Of a stretch of DNA of 64,000 nucleotides, positions 25,149-34,594 are shown in pieces. The translations under genes and the position numbers were made by a program. This DNA comes from Hyphomicrobiales bacterium (GTDB lineage: Bacteria > Pseudomonadota > Alphaproteobacteria > Rhizobiales > NORP267): assembly GCA_021775875.1 (NCBI GenBank), contig JAJFHA010000015.1:1-64000 (forward strand). The letters run 5' to 3'. The stretch's first letter is position 1; each line of letters opens with the position of its first letter. Below the pieces are notes generated by a model. The model was not told the origin of the DNA. It searched no databases and was given only the letters and a program-made list of their open reading frames with translations.

Positions 25149-26450
25149 ATGGTGTCCGAAATCCGCCAGATTGCGGCCGTTCGCACGCTGCTTGAAAATG
25201 TGCGCCAGCTCCAGGAAATAAATGCGACCGTTCAACTATGGGATGGTTCGGAATTTCCATTGGCAAAAAATGTTACCGGGCCGTTGCGCTTCACCATTGC
25301 CGGACCTGAGGTGATCGGACGGTTGTTGCGTCGCCCGAAACTCGACACGCTGTTGAAAAGTCATGTTATGGGCGGCCTTGGAATTGAAGGTGGAACCCTG
25401 ATTGATGTGGCCGCACTTTTGCCGACAAAAGAAAGCCGTCGGAAACTGAAGGCAATCGACCGGAAAAAACTACTTCGGATAGTGCCAAAATTTCTGTTTT
25501 CGGGCCTTGGCCAAGGGGTTGGGACACGTAGCTATGCGGGCGACGAATCCGGGCGCGCCGAGACCCGCGACAATGAAGCCATGATCCGGTTTCATTATGA
25601 TGTTTCAAACAAATTTTATGGCCTCTTCCTCGATCCTGAAATGGTTTATTCGTGCGGATATTTCACGAAATGGACTGGTGGGCTGGCACGGGCGCAAACC
25701 GACAAGCTGGAAATGATTTGCCGTAAACTCCGCTTGAAAAAGGGTGATAGGTTTCTGGATATTGGCTGTGGCTGGGGGGCATTGCTTTGTCACGCGGTGA
25801 AGCATCATGGGGTTACCGGACACGGGATTACCCTGTCCAGAGCCCAGTTTGATTACGCCACCAAAAAAGCGCGCCGCCTGGGGCTGGAGCAGAAAATTAA
25901 AATCGAGATCAGGGATTACGCCGATCTGGAGGGGGAATTTGACAAGATCGCTTCAATCGGCATGTTCGAGCATATCGGGCTTGTGAATATCCCTGGATAT
26001 ATCGGGGCCGTGAACCGGGTGCTGGCCGCAGACGGGCTGTTTCTAAACCATGCCATCACGCGTGGCGCGAAAGGAAGCAAAAAGCAATTTGCCAGAATGC
26101 GACCCGAAAAAAAAGCGATCCAGCAATATATTTTCCCCGGTGGCGAACTGGATAATATCGGCCATACCCTGAGTGCATTTGAGGTCCACGGTTTTGAGGT
26201 GCATGACGTTGAAGGGTGGCGCGAACATTATGCGCGGACAACCCGGTTATGGTGCGAACGGTTATACAAGAATAGCGATAAGGCTATTGCTGAAGTTGGC
26301 GAAGAGACCTACAGGATTTGGTTGGCCTACCTGGCTGGCGTATCGCTTTCGTTCGAACGCGGGTCTTTGCGTATTTTCCAGACCCTGGTCAGCAAACGGC
26401 GTGCCAGCCCGAGCGGTTTGCCGCCGACCCGGGCTGATCTCTACAAATAA
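25149..26450 (+). CDS. Cyclopropane-fatty-acyl-phospholipid synthase family methyltransferase
   Basis: A 433-residue CFA-synthase-like SAM-dependent methyltransferase. The N-terminal domain (residues 1-120) precedes the phospholipid-site HYDVSNKFYGLFLDPEMVYS. The SAM motif is FLDIGCGWGALLCHAVKHHG and later conserved parts are GITLSRAQFDYATKKARRLG, ASIGMFEHIGLVNIPGYIGA and QQYIFPGGELDNI. Family members transfer methyl or methylene to unsaturated lipid acyl chains. Whether this one makes cyclopropane, methylates otherwise, or works on another lipid is not clear from sequence. It lies 42 bp after the SDHAF4-like gene and ends in a hairpin shared with the convergent acs gene. Confidence 0.9.
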   Translation: MVSEIRQIAAVRTLLENVRQLQEINATVQLWDGSEFPLAKNVTGPLRFTIAGPEVIGRLLRRPKLDTLLKSHVMGGLGIEGGTLIDVAALLPTKESRRKLKAIDRKKLLRIVPKFLFSGLGQGVGTRSYAGDESGRAETRDNEAMIRFHYDVSNKFYGLFLDPEMVYSCGYFTKWTGGLARAQTDKLEMICRKLRLKKGDRFLDIGCGWGALLCHAVKHHGVTGHGITLSRAQFDYATKKARRLGLEQKIKIEIRDYADLEGEFDKIASIGMFEHIGLVNIPGYIGAVNRVLAADGLFLNHAITRGAKGSKKQFARMRPEKKAIQQYIFPGGELDNIGHTLSAFEVHGFEVHDVEGWREHYARTTRLWCERLYKNSDKAIAEVGEETYRIWLAYLAGVSLSFERGSLRIFQTLVSKRRASPSGLPPTRADLYK

Positions 26451-26462
26451 TAAATTGGCAAA

Positions 26463-26485
26463 CGGGGGCGCGTGGCCCCCGCTTT
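26463..26485. terminator. Hairpin between CFA-synthase-like gene and acs
   Basis: CGGGGGC (26463-26469) pairs with GCCCCCG (26475-26481) around a GCGTG loop. It is followed by CTTTG on the plus strand and by TTTGCCAATTTATTATTT on the minus strand, so it probably terminates both convergent transcripts. Confidence 0.75.
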
Positions 26486-26493
26486 GTGTGTGA

Positions 26494-28437
26494 TTAGTCC
26501 GACCGATTTTCCCGATTGTCGATCAGGTCTTCAACCACTGCCGGTTCGGCGAGGGTTGAGGTGTCGCCAAGATTGGAAAAATCATCCTCGGCGATCTTGC
26601 GTAAAATCCGGCGCATGATTTTGCCCGAGCGGGTTTTCGGCAAGCCTGGTGCCCACTGGATCAGGTCAGGGGACGCAATTGGCCCGATTTCCTTTCTGAC
26701 CCATTGGACGAGTTCTTTTTTCAATTCGTCACTTGGCTCATCGCCTGCCATCAGGGTGACATAGGCATAGATGCCCTGGCCCTTGATATTGTGGGGGTAA
26801 CCAACAACAGCTGCTTCCGCCACTTTGTCATGGGCTACAAGCGCCGATTCTACTTCTGCTGTGCCCATCCGATGGCCGGATACGTTGATGACATCATCCA
26901 CCCGTCCGGTAATCCAGTAAAAACCGTCCTCGTCGCGCCGGCAGCCGTCGCCGGTAAAATACTTGCCTTTGTAGGTGGCGAAATAGGTTTGAACGAACCG
27001 CTCGTGATCGCCGTAAACCGAGCGCATCTGGCCGGGCCAGGAATCAGTGATGCAGAGATTGCCGGATGTCGCTCCCTCCAGCACGTTACCATTTTCATCC
27101 ACCAATTGCGGCTGGATGCCGAAAAATGGTCTTGTAGCGGAGCCTGGTTTTAAGGGCGTTGCACCCGGTAGCGGGGTGATCATGATGCCGCCGGTCTCCG
27201 TCTGCCACCAGGTATCGACAATCGGACAGCGGGTATCGCCGACCACGTGATAATACCATTCCCATGCTTCCGGGTTGATAGGTTCGCCGACTGATCCAAG
27301 CAACCGCAGGCTTGAGCGATCAGTCTTTTTGACAAGGTCTTCACCAGCCCCCATCAGGGCGCGGATCGCGGTTGGGGCGGTGTAAAAGATATTCACCTTG
27401 TGCTTGTCACAAACCTGCCAGAAGCGTGATGCGTCCGGGTAGGTCGGTATGCCTTCAAACATCAGGGTTGTGGCACCGTTAGCAAGCGGTCCGTACACAA
27501 TATACGAATGCCCGGTGACCCAGCCGACATCGGCCGTGCACCAATAAATGTCACCGTCATGATAATCGAAGACATATTTGTGGGTCATGGCGGCGTAGAG
27601 CAGATATCCGCCGGTTGTGTGCAATACGCCTTTGGGCTGGCCAGTAGACCCTGACGTATAGAGGATAAAAAGCGGGTCTTCGGCATTCATCGGTTCGGGG
27701 GCGCAATCGTCAGATACATTTGCAACCGCATCATGAAACCAGATGTCGCGACCGTCTTTCATGGCAACATCGCCGCCGGTGGCTTTGATCACCAGCACTT
27801 TTTCGTCGCCGGTGCATTTTTCAAGCGCAGCGTCAGTGTTGGCTTTCAACGGGATTGGTCGCCCGCCGCGCATGCCTTCATCAGCGGTGATGATGAATTT
27901 TGAATCGCAGTCAACGATCCGTCCGGCAAGAGCGTCTGGGGAGAAGCCGCCAAAGACGATGGAATGAACAGCGCCAATGCGGGCGCAGGCCAGCATGGCG
28001 TAAGCGGCTTCCGGGATCATCGGCATATAAAGGGTGACCCGGTCACCTTTTTTGACACCATTTTCTTTCAATACGTTAGCGAACCGGCAGACTTCGCCGT
28101 GAAGTTGGCTGTAAGTAATTTTTTTGTCGACGTTGGGATCATCGCCTTCCCAGATAATGGCAACCTGATCGCCGCGTTTCTCCAGATGGCGGTCAACACA
28201 ATTGGCGCAGACATTCAGGACGCCGTCCTCAAACCATTTGATGGAGACGTCGGGGTAACCGTAAGTGGTGTTTTTCACCTTCGTATATGGGGTGATCCAG
28301 TCAAGGGTTTTGCCCTGTTCGCCCCAGAATGCGTCCGGGTCTTCGACCGACTGTTTGTACATTTCAAGATATTTGTCGTTGTCGGCATGTGCTTTTGCGG
28401 CCCATTCGTCACTTACCGGATAAAGATGCTGTTCCAT
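26494..28437 (-). CDS. acs: Acetyl-CoA synthetase (AMP-forming)
   Basis: A 647-residue adenylate-forming enzyme that activates acetate to acetyl-CoA through acetyl-AMP. Visible motifs are the P-loop-like [20 protein letters not shown], the [20 protein letters not shown] core and, near the C-terminus, [20 protein letters not shown], where the Lys is the site regulated by acetylation in other Acs proteins. The N-terminus ([20 protein letters not shown]) is typical. The ATG at 28437 has GGGGAGC upstream, preferred over 28485. A 316-bp non-coding region precedes it. Confidence 0.97.
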   Translation of the reverse strand: MEQHLYPVSDEWAAKAHADNDKYLEMYKQSVEDPDAFWGEQGKTLDWITPYTKVKNTTYGYPDVSIKWFEDGVLNVCANCVDRHLEKRGDQVAIIWEGDDPNVDKKITYSQLHGEVCRFANVLKENGVKKGDRVTLYMPMIPEAAYAMLACARIGAVHSIVFGGFSPDALAGRIVDCDSKFIITADEGMRGGRPIPLKANTDAALEKCTGDEKVLVIKATGGDVAMKDGRDIWFHDAVANVSDDCAPEPMNAEDPLFILYTSGSTGQPKGVLHTTGGYLLYAAMTHKYVFDYHDGDIYWCTADVGWVTGHSYIVYGPLANGATTLMFEGIPTYPDASRFWQVCDKHKVNIFYTAPTAIRALMGAGEDLVKKTDRSSLRLLGSVGEPINPEAWEWYYHVVGDTRCPIVDTWWQTETGGIMITPLPGATPLKPGSATRPFFGIQPQLVDENGNVLEGATSGNLCITDSWPGQMRSVYGDHERFVQTYFATYKGKYFTGDGCRRDEDGFYWITGRVDDVINVSGHRMGTAEVESALVAHDKVAEAAVVGYPHNIKGQGIYAYVTLMAGDEPSDELKKELVQWVRKEIGPIASPDLIQWAPGLPKTRSGKIMRRILRKIAEDDFSNLGDTSTLAEPAVVEDLIDNRENRSD

Positions 28438-28691
28438 GCTGCTCCCCTGGATAACAGAAAATCTATTCGTATTATGAGCAAGCAATCGTGCCGGGGCAAC
28501 ATGACATTGGTCTAAGGGCGGTGCGGCGGGTATTGAATATATCCAGCCGTTGATACTGTCAGCTGCCTCTTATTCTGACCAGGCGGCACATTTTTTTAAA
28601 CCTGCTCAAATTTCCAGTCACGGCATTTTGCCCCTTTTGCGGTCAACCCACCGGGAAAAATATTGGTGGTAGGAAATTTGATCGTTTACAT

Positions 28692-28709
28692 TAGTTACAT
28701 TTGTAACTA
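28692..28709. promoter_or_regulatory. Perfect 18-bp palindrome upstream of VOC gene, candidate operator
   Basis: TAGTTACA-TT-TGTAACTA is a perfect eight-base inverted repeat 44 bp upstream of the GTG start of the VOC gene. A TTTACA hexamer lies at 28685-28690 and TATTTT follows at 28708-28713 (17-bp spacing), so the palindrome would fill the spacer of a rightward promoter, a typical repressor position. It cannot be an acs terminator because acs is transcribed away from it. The cognate regulator is not in the immediate neighbourhood. The rest of 28438-28691 shows no gene. Confidence 0.6.
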
Positions 28710-28753
28710 TTTTTTATGATCTAATCCGGATTTATGAAAAAAGGGAGCAAAGC

Positions 28754-29287
28754 GTGACCGTAGAAAAATTTCATCATGTGGCTTATCGCTGCAAAAATAC
28801 CAAAGAGACGGTCGAGTTTTATAAACGTGTCCTCGATATGGATCTGATTGGCGCGATCGCTGAAGATCAGGTGCCGTCCACAAAGGACCCGGATCCCTAT
28901 ATGCATATTTTTCTGAATGCCGGTGGCGGCAACATTCTGGCTTTTTTTGAGTTGCCAAATTCACCGGATATGGGGCGAGATGAAAATACTCCGGAATGGA
29001 CCCAGCATATTGCGTTCCAGGTTAAAGATGTGGGGGTTTTAGAAGACGCCAAAAAACGAATTGAAGCGGATGGCCAGGAAGTTATTGGCATTACCGACCA
29101 TACGATCTTCAAATCAATTTATTTTCATGATCCGAGTGGACATCGGCTCGAGTTGGCGGCGTGGACCGCCACGCCGGAACAACTGGACCAGATGAAATCG
29201 GTCGCCCCGGCGATGATTGAAGAATGGGACAAAACCAAAAAACCACCCCGGCACACAGCTTGGCTGCATGAAAAAGAATTTGCTTGA
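28754..29287 (+). CDS. VOC (glyoxalase/dioxygenase fold) family protein
   Basis: A 177-residue vicinal-oxygen-chelate protein: VEKFHHVAYRCKNTKETVEF, DMDLIGAIAEDQ, WTQHIAFQVKDVGVLEDAKK and SIYFHDPSGHRLELAAWTAT. The metal-ligand positions expected for the fold are His in FHHVA, His in TQHIAF and Glu in HRLELAAW. The C-terminal 30 residues (APAMIEEWDKTKKPPRHTAW) extend beyond a minimal VOC domain, as in some ring-cleavage dioxygenase-like members. The substrate is unknown. The start is GTG 28754 with AGGGAGC upstream. It stands alone behind the palindrome and is convergent with the Rieske gene. Confidence 0.85.
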   Translation: MTVEKFHHVAYRCKNTKETVEFYKRVLDMDLIGAIAEDQVPSTKDPDPYMHIFLNAGGGNILAFFELPNSPDMGRDENTPEWTQHIAFQVKDVGVLEDAKKRIEADGQEVIGITDHTIFKSIYFHDPSGHRLELAAWTATPEQLDQMKSVAPAMIEEWDKTKKPPRHTAWLHEKEFA

Positions 29288-29298
29288 GCAGTGCTCAC

Positions 29299-29625
29299 CT
29301 AATTCAGATACAAGGCCGCACCTTCTAGTCGGAAGGGCGCGGCCTTTAGCTTTTTCCCCTTGCAGGGACCAATTGTGCAAACGCCGTCTTTGACACGAAA
29401 CTCGGCACCGTGGGTAGAGCAAAGAAGCTGGGTCTGGTCCCGGTTGAAAAACTTGCCAGCCAGGGTTTCAAGCGGCGTGCCCTGGTGCGGGCAGGAATTT
29501 TCAAATACCGAAATTTCACCTTTATACCGCACGATGAGATAATCGCGTCGGTCTGTTCCTTCGCCGATAATTACGCTGACGGCACCGGGATCAGCCAGCA
29601 TGTTACTATTTCCCAGCAGCAGCAT
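29299..29625 (-). CDS. Small Rieske [2Fe-2S] ferredoxin-like protein
   Basis: A 108-residue Rieske-domain protein with both cluster boxes: SCPHQGTPLETLAGKFFNRD (C-x-H) and LLCSTHGAEFRVKDGVCTIG (C-x2-H). Such single-domain proteins carry electrons to oxygenases or act in nitrite-reductase-like small subunits. No oxygenase is adjacent. Its ATG overlaps the stop of the preceding gene as TAATG, so the two are translationally coupled, which supports the start at 29625 rather than the internal Met at 29601. Its last 50 coding bases contain the terminator of the opposite gene. Confidence 0.9.
   Translation of the reverse strand: MLLLGNSNMLADPGAVSVIIGEGTDRRDYLIVRYKGEISVFENSCPHQGTPLETLAGKFFNRDQTQLLCSTHGAEFRVKDGVCTIGPCKGKKLKAAPFRLEGAALYLN
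29312..29355 (+). terminator. Rho-independent terminator of the VOC gene, inside antisense Rieske coding sequence
   Basis: AAGGCCGC (29312-29319) pairs with GCGGCCTT (29339-29346), and CCTTC (29321-29325) pairs with GAAGG (29332-29336). TTTTT follows at 29351-29355. It lies 24 bp after the VOC stop and within the 3' coding end of the minus-strand Rieske gene, encoding part of its C-terminal KLKAAPFRLEGAAL stretch. Confidence 0.75.
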
Positions 29626-29975
29626 TAAAACCGTTCACCGCCCCGTATTCTGTGGGGATCGGGAAAATCGCGATAGAGCGCGAAGGTGATTTTTTCGATC
29701 ATTGAATTGACGCTGTGGTGACGCATTTCAATGTCACCGTCCCGGGTTGATACAAGTGTGAAAGCGTCATCAAGCTGGGCCAGATTTTCAATCTCGATCA
29801 TCAGATGAAATTCACCGAGTTCGCGGGGACCAAGGCCGAGCTTGCGGCGCATCAATCGCCAGGAAGCGATTTTTTCAGCTGCCTTCAAGCCATCCATATA
29901 GGTTGCCAGATTATCCGAAAAATCGGTGTCCGAGCTTCCCGGAATGAGGGAAAAGAAGCTGTGGTAGATATCCAT
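29625..29975 (-). CDS. Small protein resembling DUF6614
   Basis: A 116-residue protein with MDIYHSFFSLIPGSSDTDFS, the highly conserved-looking IASWRLMRRKLGLGPRELGE, FHLMIEIENLAQLDDAF and a C-terminal ITFALYRDFPDPHR. This resembles the small alphaproteobacterial family I recall as DUF6614, of ferredoxin-like/ABM-type fold. Function unknown. Coupled by TAATG to the Rieske protein downstream, which suggests a joint redox role. It begins 34 bp after the EVE gene stop, probably in the tsaD-gpsA-EVE transcription unit. Confidence 0.7.
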   Translation of the reverse strand: MDIYHSFFSLIPGSSDTDFSDNLATYMDGLKAAEKIASWRLMRRKLGLGPRELGEFHLMIEIENLAQLDDAFTLVSTRDGDIEMRHHSVNSMIEKITFALYRDFPDPHRIRGGERF

Positions 29976-30009
29976 ACCCTGCTCTGCTCCTATTAGTCTG
30001 GAATTTCAG

Positions 30010-30438
30010 TTACAGGCTGGCCGGGTCAATACCGGCCATTTTGCAAACGATGTTCCATTCTTTTTCCTGAACCGGCTGGATCGAAAGACGAGAATTGTTG
30101 ACCAGCACCATATCTTCGCACCCCAGTTCGCCGCGAATGTCTTTCAGGGTCACCGGGTTGGGTACATCCCGGACCGGGACAACGTCGACAACGCCAAACC
30201 TGCCAGTCGGGTCGGTTTCATCGGGGTAATGTTCTTTCACAACTTCAACAATACCCACGATCCGTTTTTCATTGACGGAATGGTAGAAAAACCCCTTGTC
30301 ACCCTTGACCATGGTTTTCATGTTTTTGTTGGCCAGATGGTTACGGCTGCGTTTTACCGGATGGCCCCGGTCGCCGGTTTTCTTGTGATCTTCCCAGGAC
30401 CAATTTCCTGGTTCCGTTTTAAAAAGCCAATATGCCAT
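30010..30438 (-). CDS. EVE domain-containing protein
   Basis: A 142-residue EVE (PUA-like) domain protein: AYWLFKTEPGNWSWEDHKKT, RSRNHLANKNMKTMVKGDKG, FFYHSVNEKRIVGIVEVVKE and LVNNSRLSIQPVQEKEWNIV. EVE domains bind modified bases in nucleic acids. In alphaproteobacteria this gene commonly follows tsaD-gpsA, as here. ATG 30438 starts the domain with GGGGC upstream; the reading frame continues to 30501 without support. Confidence 0.92.
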   Translation of the reverse strand: MAYWLFKTEPGNWSWEDHKKTGDRGHPVKRSRNHLANKNMKTMVKGDKGFFYHSVNEKRIVGIVEVVKEHYPDETDPTGRFGVVDVVPVRDVPNPVTLKDIRGELGCEDMVLVNNSRLSIQPVQEKEWNIVCKMAGIDPASL

Positions 30439-30540
30439 TTTTATGCCCCGCAAATTTGAAATGAATTGCCTTCCCCTGCAACGATCCAGTCGGAGAAACA
30501 AATAACAAGCTTATTTGGGAACTATGGCGGCGTCCAGAAT

Positions 30541-31542
30541 CTATCCAGCTTCGCTGCGGATCGGGCGCGACATTAATTCAGTGATCGCGTCATTCACGCT
30601 TGCTTTGCCGGACGTGATTGAATGAACTGCGCTTGAAATTGGCATTTCCACGTTGAGGGCTTTGGCGCGTTCAACCAGAGCAGATGCGGTATAGACCCCT
30701 TCGGTTACTGAATTTCGCGATCCCAAAATATCTTCCAGAGGGCGCCCCCGGCCGAGTTCGATACCAAGCGACATGTTGCGCGACTGGGCGCTGTTGCAGG
30801 TCAGGATTAAGTCACCCAACCCGGATAATCCGCCAAGGGTTTCAGGTTTCGCACCAAGGGCTGTGCCAAAGCGTTGCAATTCGGCAAATCCGCGCGATGT
30901 CAGCGCCGCGCGGGCACTGGCGCCGAATTCCTTACCTTCAGCGATGCCGCAGGCGATGGCGATGACATTTTTGACCGCACCGCCAATTTGCGCGCCCAAT
31001 ACATCGGTCGAGACATAGGGCCTGAAAGTTACATGATTAAGCGCGTTGGCCAGATCATGCGCCAAAGCTTCATCTTCACAAGCCAGCGTCACCGCGGTCG
31101 GCAGGGACTTTGCCACGTCGCGGGCAAAACTCGGCCCCGACAGAATTGCGGGGATTGTATCTGGTGCTGCCCGGCGCAAGATATCGGCCATGAACATGCC
31201 GGTCTTTTGGTCAATGCCTTTGGAGCAGATGATGAAGGGCATGCCGGGGGGCAAGTCTGGCGCGATTTTTGCCGCAATTTCACCAAGTACCTGCGCCGGA
31301 GTTACCGCCAACAGGGCGTCCCGGTCGGCGAGGGCCTTCAATTCACCGGTGGCGCGGATTGTATCCGCCAGTGGGATATCTTTCAGGAAGACCGTGTTTT
31401 CATGGGTCTGGTTGATGGCATCGACGACTTCTGCTTCACGCGCCCAGATAAGCACATCGTGACCGCACCGGGCCGCCACCGTTGCCAGAGCCGTGCCCCA
31501 GGCACCGCCGCCAATCACGCCAATTTTGTTGATTTCGCTCAT
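30541..31542 (-). CDS. gpsA: NAD(P)H-dependent glycerol-3-phosphate dehydrogenase
   Basis: A 333-residue enzyme reducing dihydroxyacetone phosphate to sn-glycerol-3-phosphate for phospholipid synthesis. The Rossmann start is KIGVIGGGAWGTALATVAAR. Other conserved parts are FIICSKGIDQKTGMFMADIL, AILSGPSFARDVAKSLPTAV, and the substrate region QIGGAVKNVIAIACGIAEGK, whose Lys is catalytic in the family. The C-terminus holds LSGLGDLILTCNSAQSRN. It lies 64 bp downstream of tsaD on the same strand. Confidence 0.96.
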   Translation of the reverse strand: MSEINKIGVIGGGAWGTALATVAARCGHDVLIWAREAEVVDAINQTHENTVFLKDIPLADTIRATGELKALADRDALLAVTPAQVLGEIAAKIAPDLPPGMPFIICSKGIDQKTGMFMADILRRAAPDTIPAILSGPSFARDVAKSLPTAVTLACEDEALAHDLANALNHVTFRPYVSTDVLGAQIGGAVKNVIAIACGIAEGKEFGASARAALTSRGFAELQRFGTALGAKPETLGGLSGLGDLILTCNSAQSRNMSLGIELGRGRPLEDILGSRNSVTEGVYTASALVERAKALNVEMPISSAVHSITSGKASVNDAITELMSRPIRSEAG

Positions 31543-31606
31543 GATGTGAGGAATGTAACGCAGATAGACGGGTTTTTACAGAGACAAGACACCGGTATGC
31601 GTCAAA

Positions 31607-32704
31607 TCAGGCTTTAACCCCGGCACCCGGTGCACGCACGGCATCTGGATCAAGCGGCCAGCGGGCTTTCGGGCCAAAATCAAGCGGATCATTCAAGCCT
31701 AGCGCGAGACGTTCGGCCCCGGCCCAGGCGATCATGGCGCCATTGTCGGTGCATAATTCAGGCGGTGGCATGATCAGTTCGGAATTATGCGCAGCTGCAC
31801 ATTCCGTAATTGCCTGCCGCAAACGCTGGTTGGCGGCGACCCCGCCTGCGACCACAAGAGGGAGATTTTTATCGCTCCCGTAAGTTTCAATTGCCCGCCC
31901 AGTGCGGTCGGTAATAACGTCAACAACGGCTTCCTGAAAGGAAGCACATAGATCAGCGATATCGTCTGCCCCGAGCGGTACGAGATCCTGCGCTGCATAG
32001 CGTAGCGCCGTCTTCAGGCCGGAAAAAGAAAAATGCAGATCCTTGCGCCCACTCAAAGGGCGGGGAAATTTGAACCGTTTGCCATTTCCGGTTTTCGCGG
32101 CCTCTTCCACAGCTGGGCCGCCTGGGAAACCGAGGCCAAGCAATTTTGCGGTTTTATCGAACGCTTCCCCCAAAGCATCATCGATGGTGGTGCCGATGCG
32201 CTCATATTTGCCGACCCCGTGGGCCAGCAATAATTGGGTATGGCCGCCCGAGACCAGCAGCACCAGATAAGGAAAGGATATCCCTCCGGTCAGGCGGGGG
32301 GTCAGGGCATGGGCTTCCAGATGATTGACGGCGAGCAGCGGCTTATTGTGAACCAGACAAATCGATTTGGCGGTCATCAGGCCGACAATCACGCCGCCGA
32401 TCAGGCCGGGACCGGCGGCGACCGCGACACCATCCAGATCAGTGAATTTGCACCCGGCCTCTTTCAGTGCAGCGAAGATGATGCCGTCCAGAGCTTCCAC
32501 ATGGGCACGCGCCGCGATTTCAGGCACGACGCCGCCATAGGGCGTGTGTTCGGAGATTTGCGAATGCACGATATTTGAGCGAATGTCGCCGGTACCATCC
32601 ACGCCGCGCCAGACAATCGCTGCGGCGGTCTCGTCACACGTTGTCTCGATCCCGAGAATGAGTTGCCCGGCGGCGTTGGATTTTACGGGTGCGGATCGGG
32701 TCAT
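31607..32704 (-). CDS. tsaD: tRNA threonylcarbamoyladenosine transferase subunit TsaD
   Basis: A 365-residue ASKHA-family protein, the catalytic transferase of the t6A37 tRNA modification. It begins [17 protein letters not shown] and has the metal-binding H-x3-H in [16 protein letters not shown] and [20 protein letters not shown]. The C-terminal part carries [20 protein letters not shown] and [14 protein letters not shown]. First gene of the tsaD-gpsA-EVE run, divergent from hemC over 131 bp, a very common alphaproteobacterial arrangement. Confidence 0.97.
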   Translation of the reverse strand: MTRSAPVKSNAAGQLILGIETTCDETAAAIVWRGVDGTGDIRSNIVHSQISEHTPYGGVVPEIAARAHVEALDGIIFAALKEAGCKFTDLDGVAVAAGPGLIGGVIVGLMTAKSICLVHNKPLLAVNHLEAHALTPRLTGGISFPYLVLLVSGGHTQLLLAHGVGKYERIGTTIDDALGEAFDKTAKLLGLGFPGGPAVEEAAKTGNGKRFKFPRPLSGRKDLHFSFSGLKTALRYAAQDLVPLGADDIADLCASFQEAVVDVITDRTGRAIETYGSDKNLPLVVAGGVAANQRLRQAITECAAAHNSELIMPPPELCTDNGAMIAWAGAERLALGLNDPLDFGPKARWPLDPDAVRAPGAGVKA

Positions 32705-32835
32705 TGAGAATTCTTAAACGGGGCTTTTCTGGTCATGACAAAACTGTTCGGGGCAAATCTGGCATTGCCGGGGATTAAAGGCGGGGATAAGTTCGCCGCA
32801 AATTTGTTCTTTCGACTAACACCGGGATCGGGATC

Positions 32836-33765
32836 GTGCAAACTGATTTGAAAATAGGCACAAGGGGCAGCCCGTTAGCGCTTTACCAGGCTGAAGAGGT
32901 TCGCGACCGGTTGATGGCTTCCGGGGTAGTGCCCGGCAAGGTTGAAATCGTCGTCATTAAAACCAGTGGCGATGCGATCCAGGATCGGGCACTGCGAGAC
33001 GCTGGCGGCAAGGAACTTTTCACCAAGGAAATTGAACAAGCCATCCTTGATGGCATTGTTGATATAGGGGTTCATTCGGCGAAAGACATGGCGACCGAAT
33101 TGCCGCCGGGCCTCGTTATGGCGGCCTATTTGCCGCGTGAAGATGTGCGCGATGCATTTCTCAGCCCCAACGCCGTTAGGCTCGCAGATTTGCCCTCGGG
33201 CGCGCGGATCGGGACAGCGTCGTTGCGCCGACAAGCGCAGATTTTGGCCTTGCGCCCGGACCTTGAAGTCGTTTTGTTTCGCGGCAACGTACAAACCCGG
33301 ATGCGCAAGCTGGAGGCTGGCGAAGCCGACGCCACCTTGTTGGCGCTGGCCGGGTTAAAACGTCTCGGGCTCGAGAATATTGTGTCTTCCATCATTCCGG
33401 TGGAAGAGATGCTACCTGCCGTTGGACAGGGCGCGATTTGTATTGAAGCTTTGGAAAACAGTCCGGCAGCACAAATTGCCGGGACCCTCAACGATGCCGA
33501 TACGGCAGATTGTGTGATTGCCGAGCGGGCGTTTTTGGCGGCTCTTGATGGCTCTTGCCGGACCCCGATTGCGGCGCTAGCCACCATTATCGGGGGTGAA
33601 TTGCGTATTGATTGCGAAGTTTTGTCGCCTGACGGTAAAATTAGTCATCGCCGGAGCGGGGTGTGCGACCGCCGTGATGGGGCTGAACTTGGATCTGGTC
33701 TCGGCAAAGAATTACGGGATATCCTTCCCGAAGGTTTCTTTGAAGAAGCTTCGGCGCAAAAATGA
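32836..33765 (+). CDS. hemC: Porphobilinogen deaminase (hydroxymethylbilane synthase)
   Basis: A 309-residue enzyme that polymerises four porphobilinogen units. KIGTRGSPLALYQAEEVRDR opens the protein. The central part has VDIGVHSAKDMATELPPGLV and ASLRRQAQILALRPDLEVVL, then FRGNVQTRMRKLEAGEADAT. Cys241 in LDGSCRTPIAALA binds the dipyrromethane cofactor. The start codon is GTG 32836. It overlaps hemD by four bases (ATGA), so translation is coupled. Confidence 0.97.
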   Translation: MQTDLKIGTRGSPLALYQAEEVRDRLMASGVVPGKVEIVVIKTSGDAIQDRALRDAGGKELFTKEIEQAILDGIVDIGVHSAKDMATELPPGLVMAAYLPREDVRDAFLSPNAVRLADLPSGARIGTASLRRQAQILALRPDLEVVLFRGNVQTRMRKLEAGEADATLLALAGLKRLGLENIVSSIIPVEEMLPAVGQGAICIEALENSPAAQIAGTLNDADTADCVIAERAFLAALDGSCRTPIAALATIIGGELRIDCEVLSPDGKISHRRSGVCDRRDGAELGSGLGKELRDILPEGFFEEASAQK

Positions 33766-34481
33766 AAATTCTCGTCACCCGCCCGGCCCATGATCAAGCA
33801 GCGCTCGCGGCCCGGCTTGAAGCTTTGGGCCATGAGGCCGTTTCCTCGCCGTTGCTGAAGATCGAGCCGCTTGAATTTTCTTTGCCCGACCTGTCCGGTT
33901 TTCAGGGTTTGATTTTCACCAGTGCCAACGGTGTCCGGGCGACAGTCGAAAAATTTAATTTTGAGAAATTGAAAAATCTCACCGCAGTAACAGTCGGCGA
34001 CGCGACCGCTGCAACAGCTCGTAAGGCGGGATTCGCCAATGTCGTATCGGTTGGCGACAATATTGATGACATTGGGGTCTATTTGGTCAAGGCATATGGT
34101 GGCGGGGACAATAAATTCTTGCATCTTGCCGGAACGTCGCGCGCAGGTGACCTGAATTCACTTACTGGACCAGAGGGGCCAGCAATAGAGGTGGTCGAGG
34201 TTTACCGCTCTGTTGCGGAGCCGAACCTGACAAGCCTTGTTGCAACGGGGATCAAGGCCAATCATATTGACGGTGTTATTCTGATGTCACCGCGTACTGC
34301 CGAAATATATGTGTCGCTGATTATCAAGTCAGGGTTGAAAATACATGCAGGAAATATGTTTCATTATTGCTTGTCAGCGAATGTGGCAATGCCGCTTGAT
34401 CCACTGCAATTACCGCAAAACAAAATTTCTATTGCATCGCGGCCAGACCTTGAAACACTTTTGGCTTTGATTGGAAAATGA
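33762..34481 (+). CDS. hemD: Uroporphyrinogen-III synthase
   Basis: A 239-residue HemD, which closes and inverts ring D of hydroxymethylbilane. The family is weakly conserved, but MKILVTRPAHDQAALAARLE, GLIFTSANGVRATVEKF, VGDATAATARKAGF and GVILMSPRTAEIYVSLI are typical. The ATGA overlap with hemC, followed by mitofilin-like and hemY genes, confirms the assignment. Confidence 0.92.
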   Translation: MKILVTRPAHDQAALAARLEALGHEAVSSPLLKIEPLEFSLPDLSGFQGLIFTSANGVRATVEKFNFEKLKNLTAVTVGDATAATARKAGFANVVSVGDNIDDIGVYLVKAYGGGDNKFLHLAGTSRAGDLNSLTGPEGPAIEVVEVYRSVAEPNLTSLVATGIKANHIDGVILMSPRTAEIYVSLIIKSGLKIHAGNMFHYCLSANVAMPLDPLQLPQNKISIASRPDLETLLALIGK

Positions 34482-34594
34482 TAAACAGGCGGTGATGGAC
34501 AATATTCTACTGGCGCGGTCATCTCATCCAGTGCGACTTTGTCTGAAATCGTGTATTGATCAATTGAGACCAATGCCCCGAAATGGGAGGCCCA

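Noticed and set aside
28692-28713. The palindrome at 28692 as a terminator with a T run
   Set aside because: The only upstream gene (acs) is transcribed away from it, and the site precedes a gene start, so an operator is more likely.
30874-31617. A 247-codon plus-strand frame across gpsA
   Set aside because: Antisense to gpsA, whose motifs are complete; no recognisable product.
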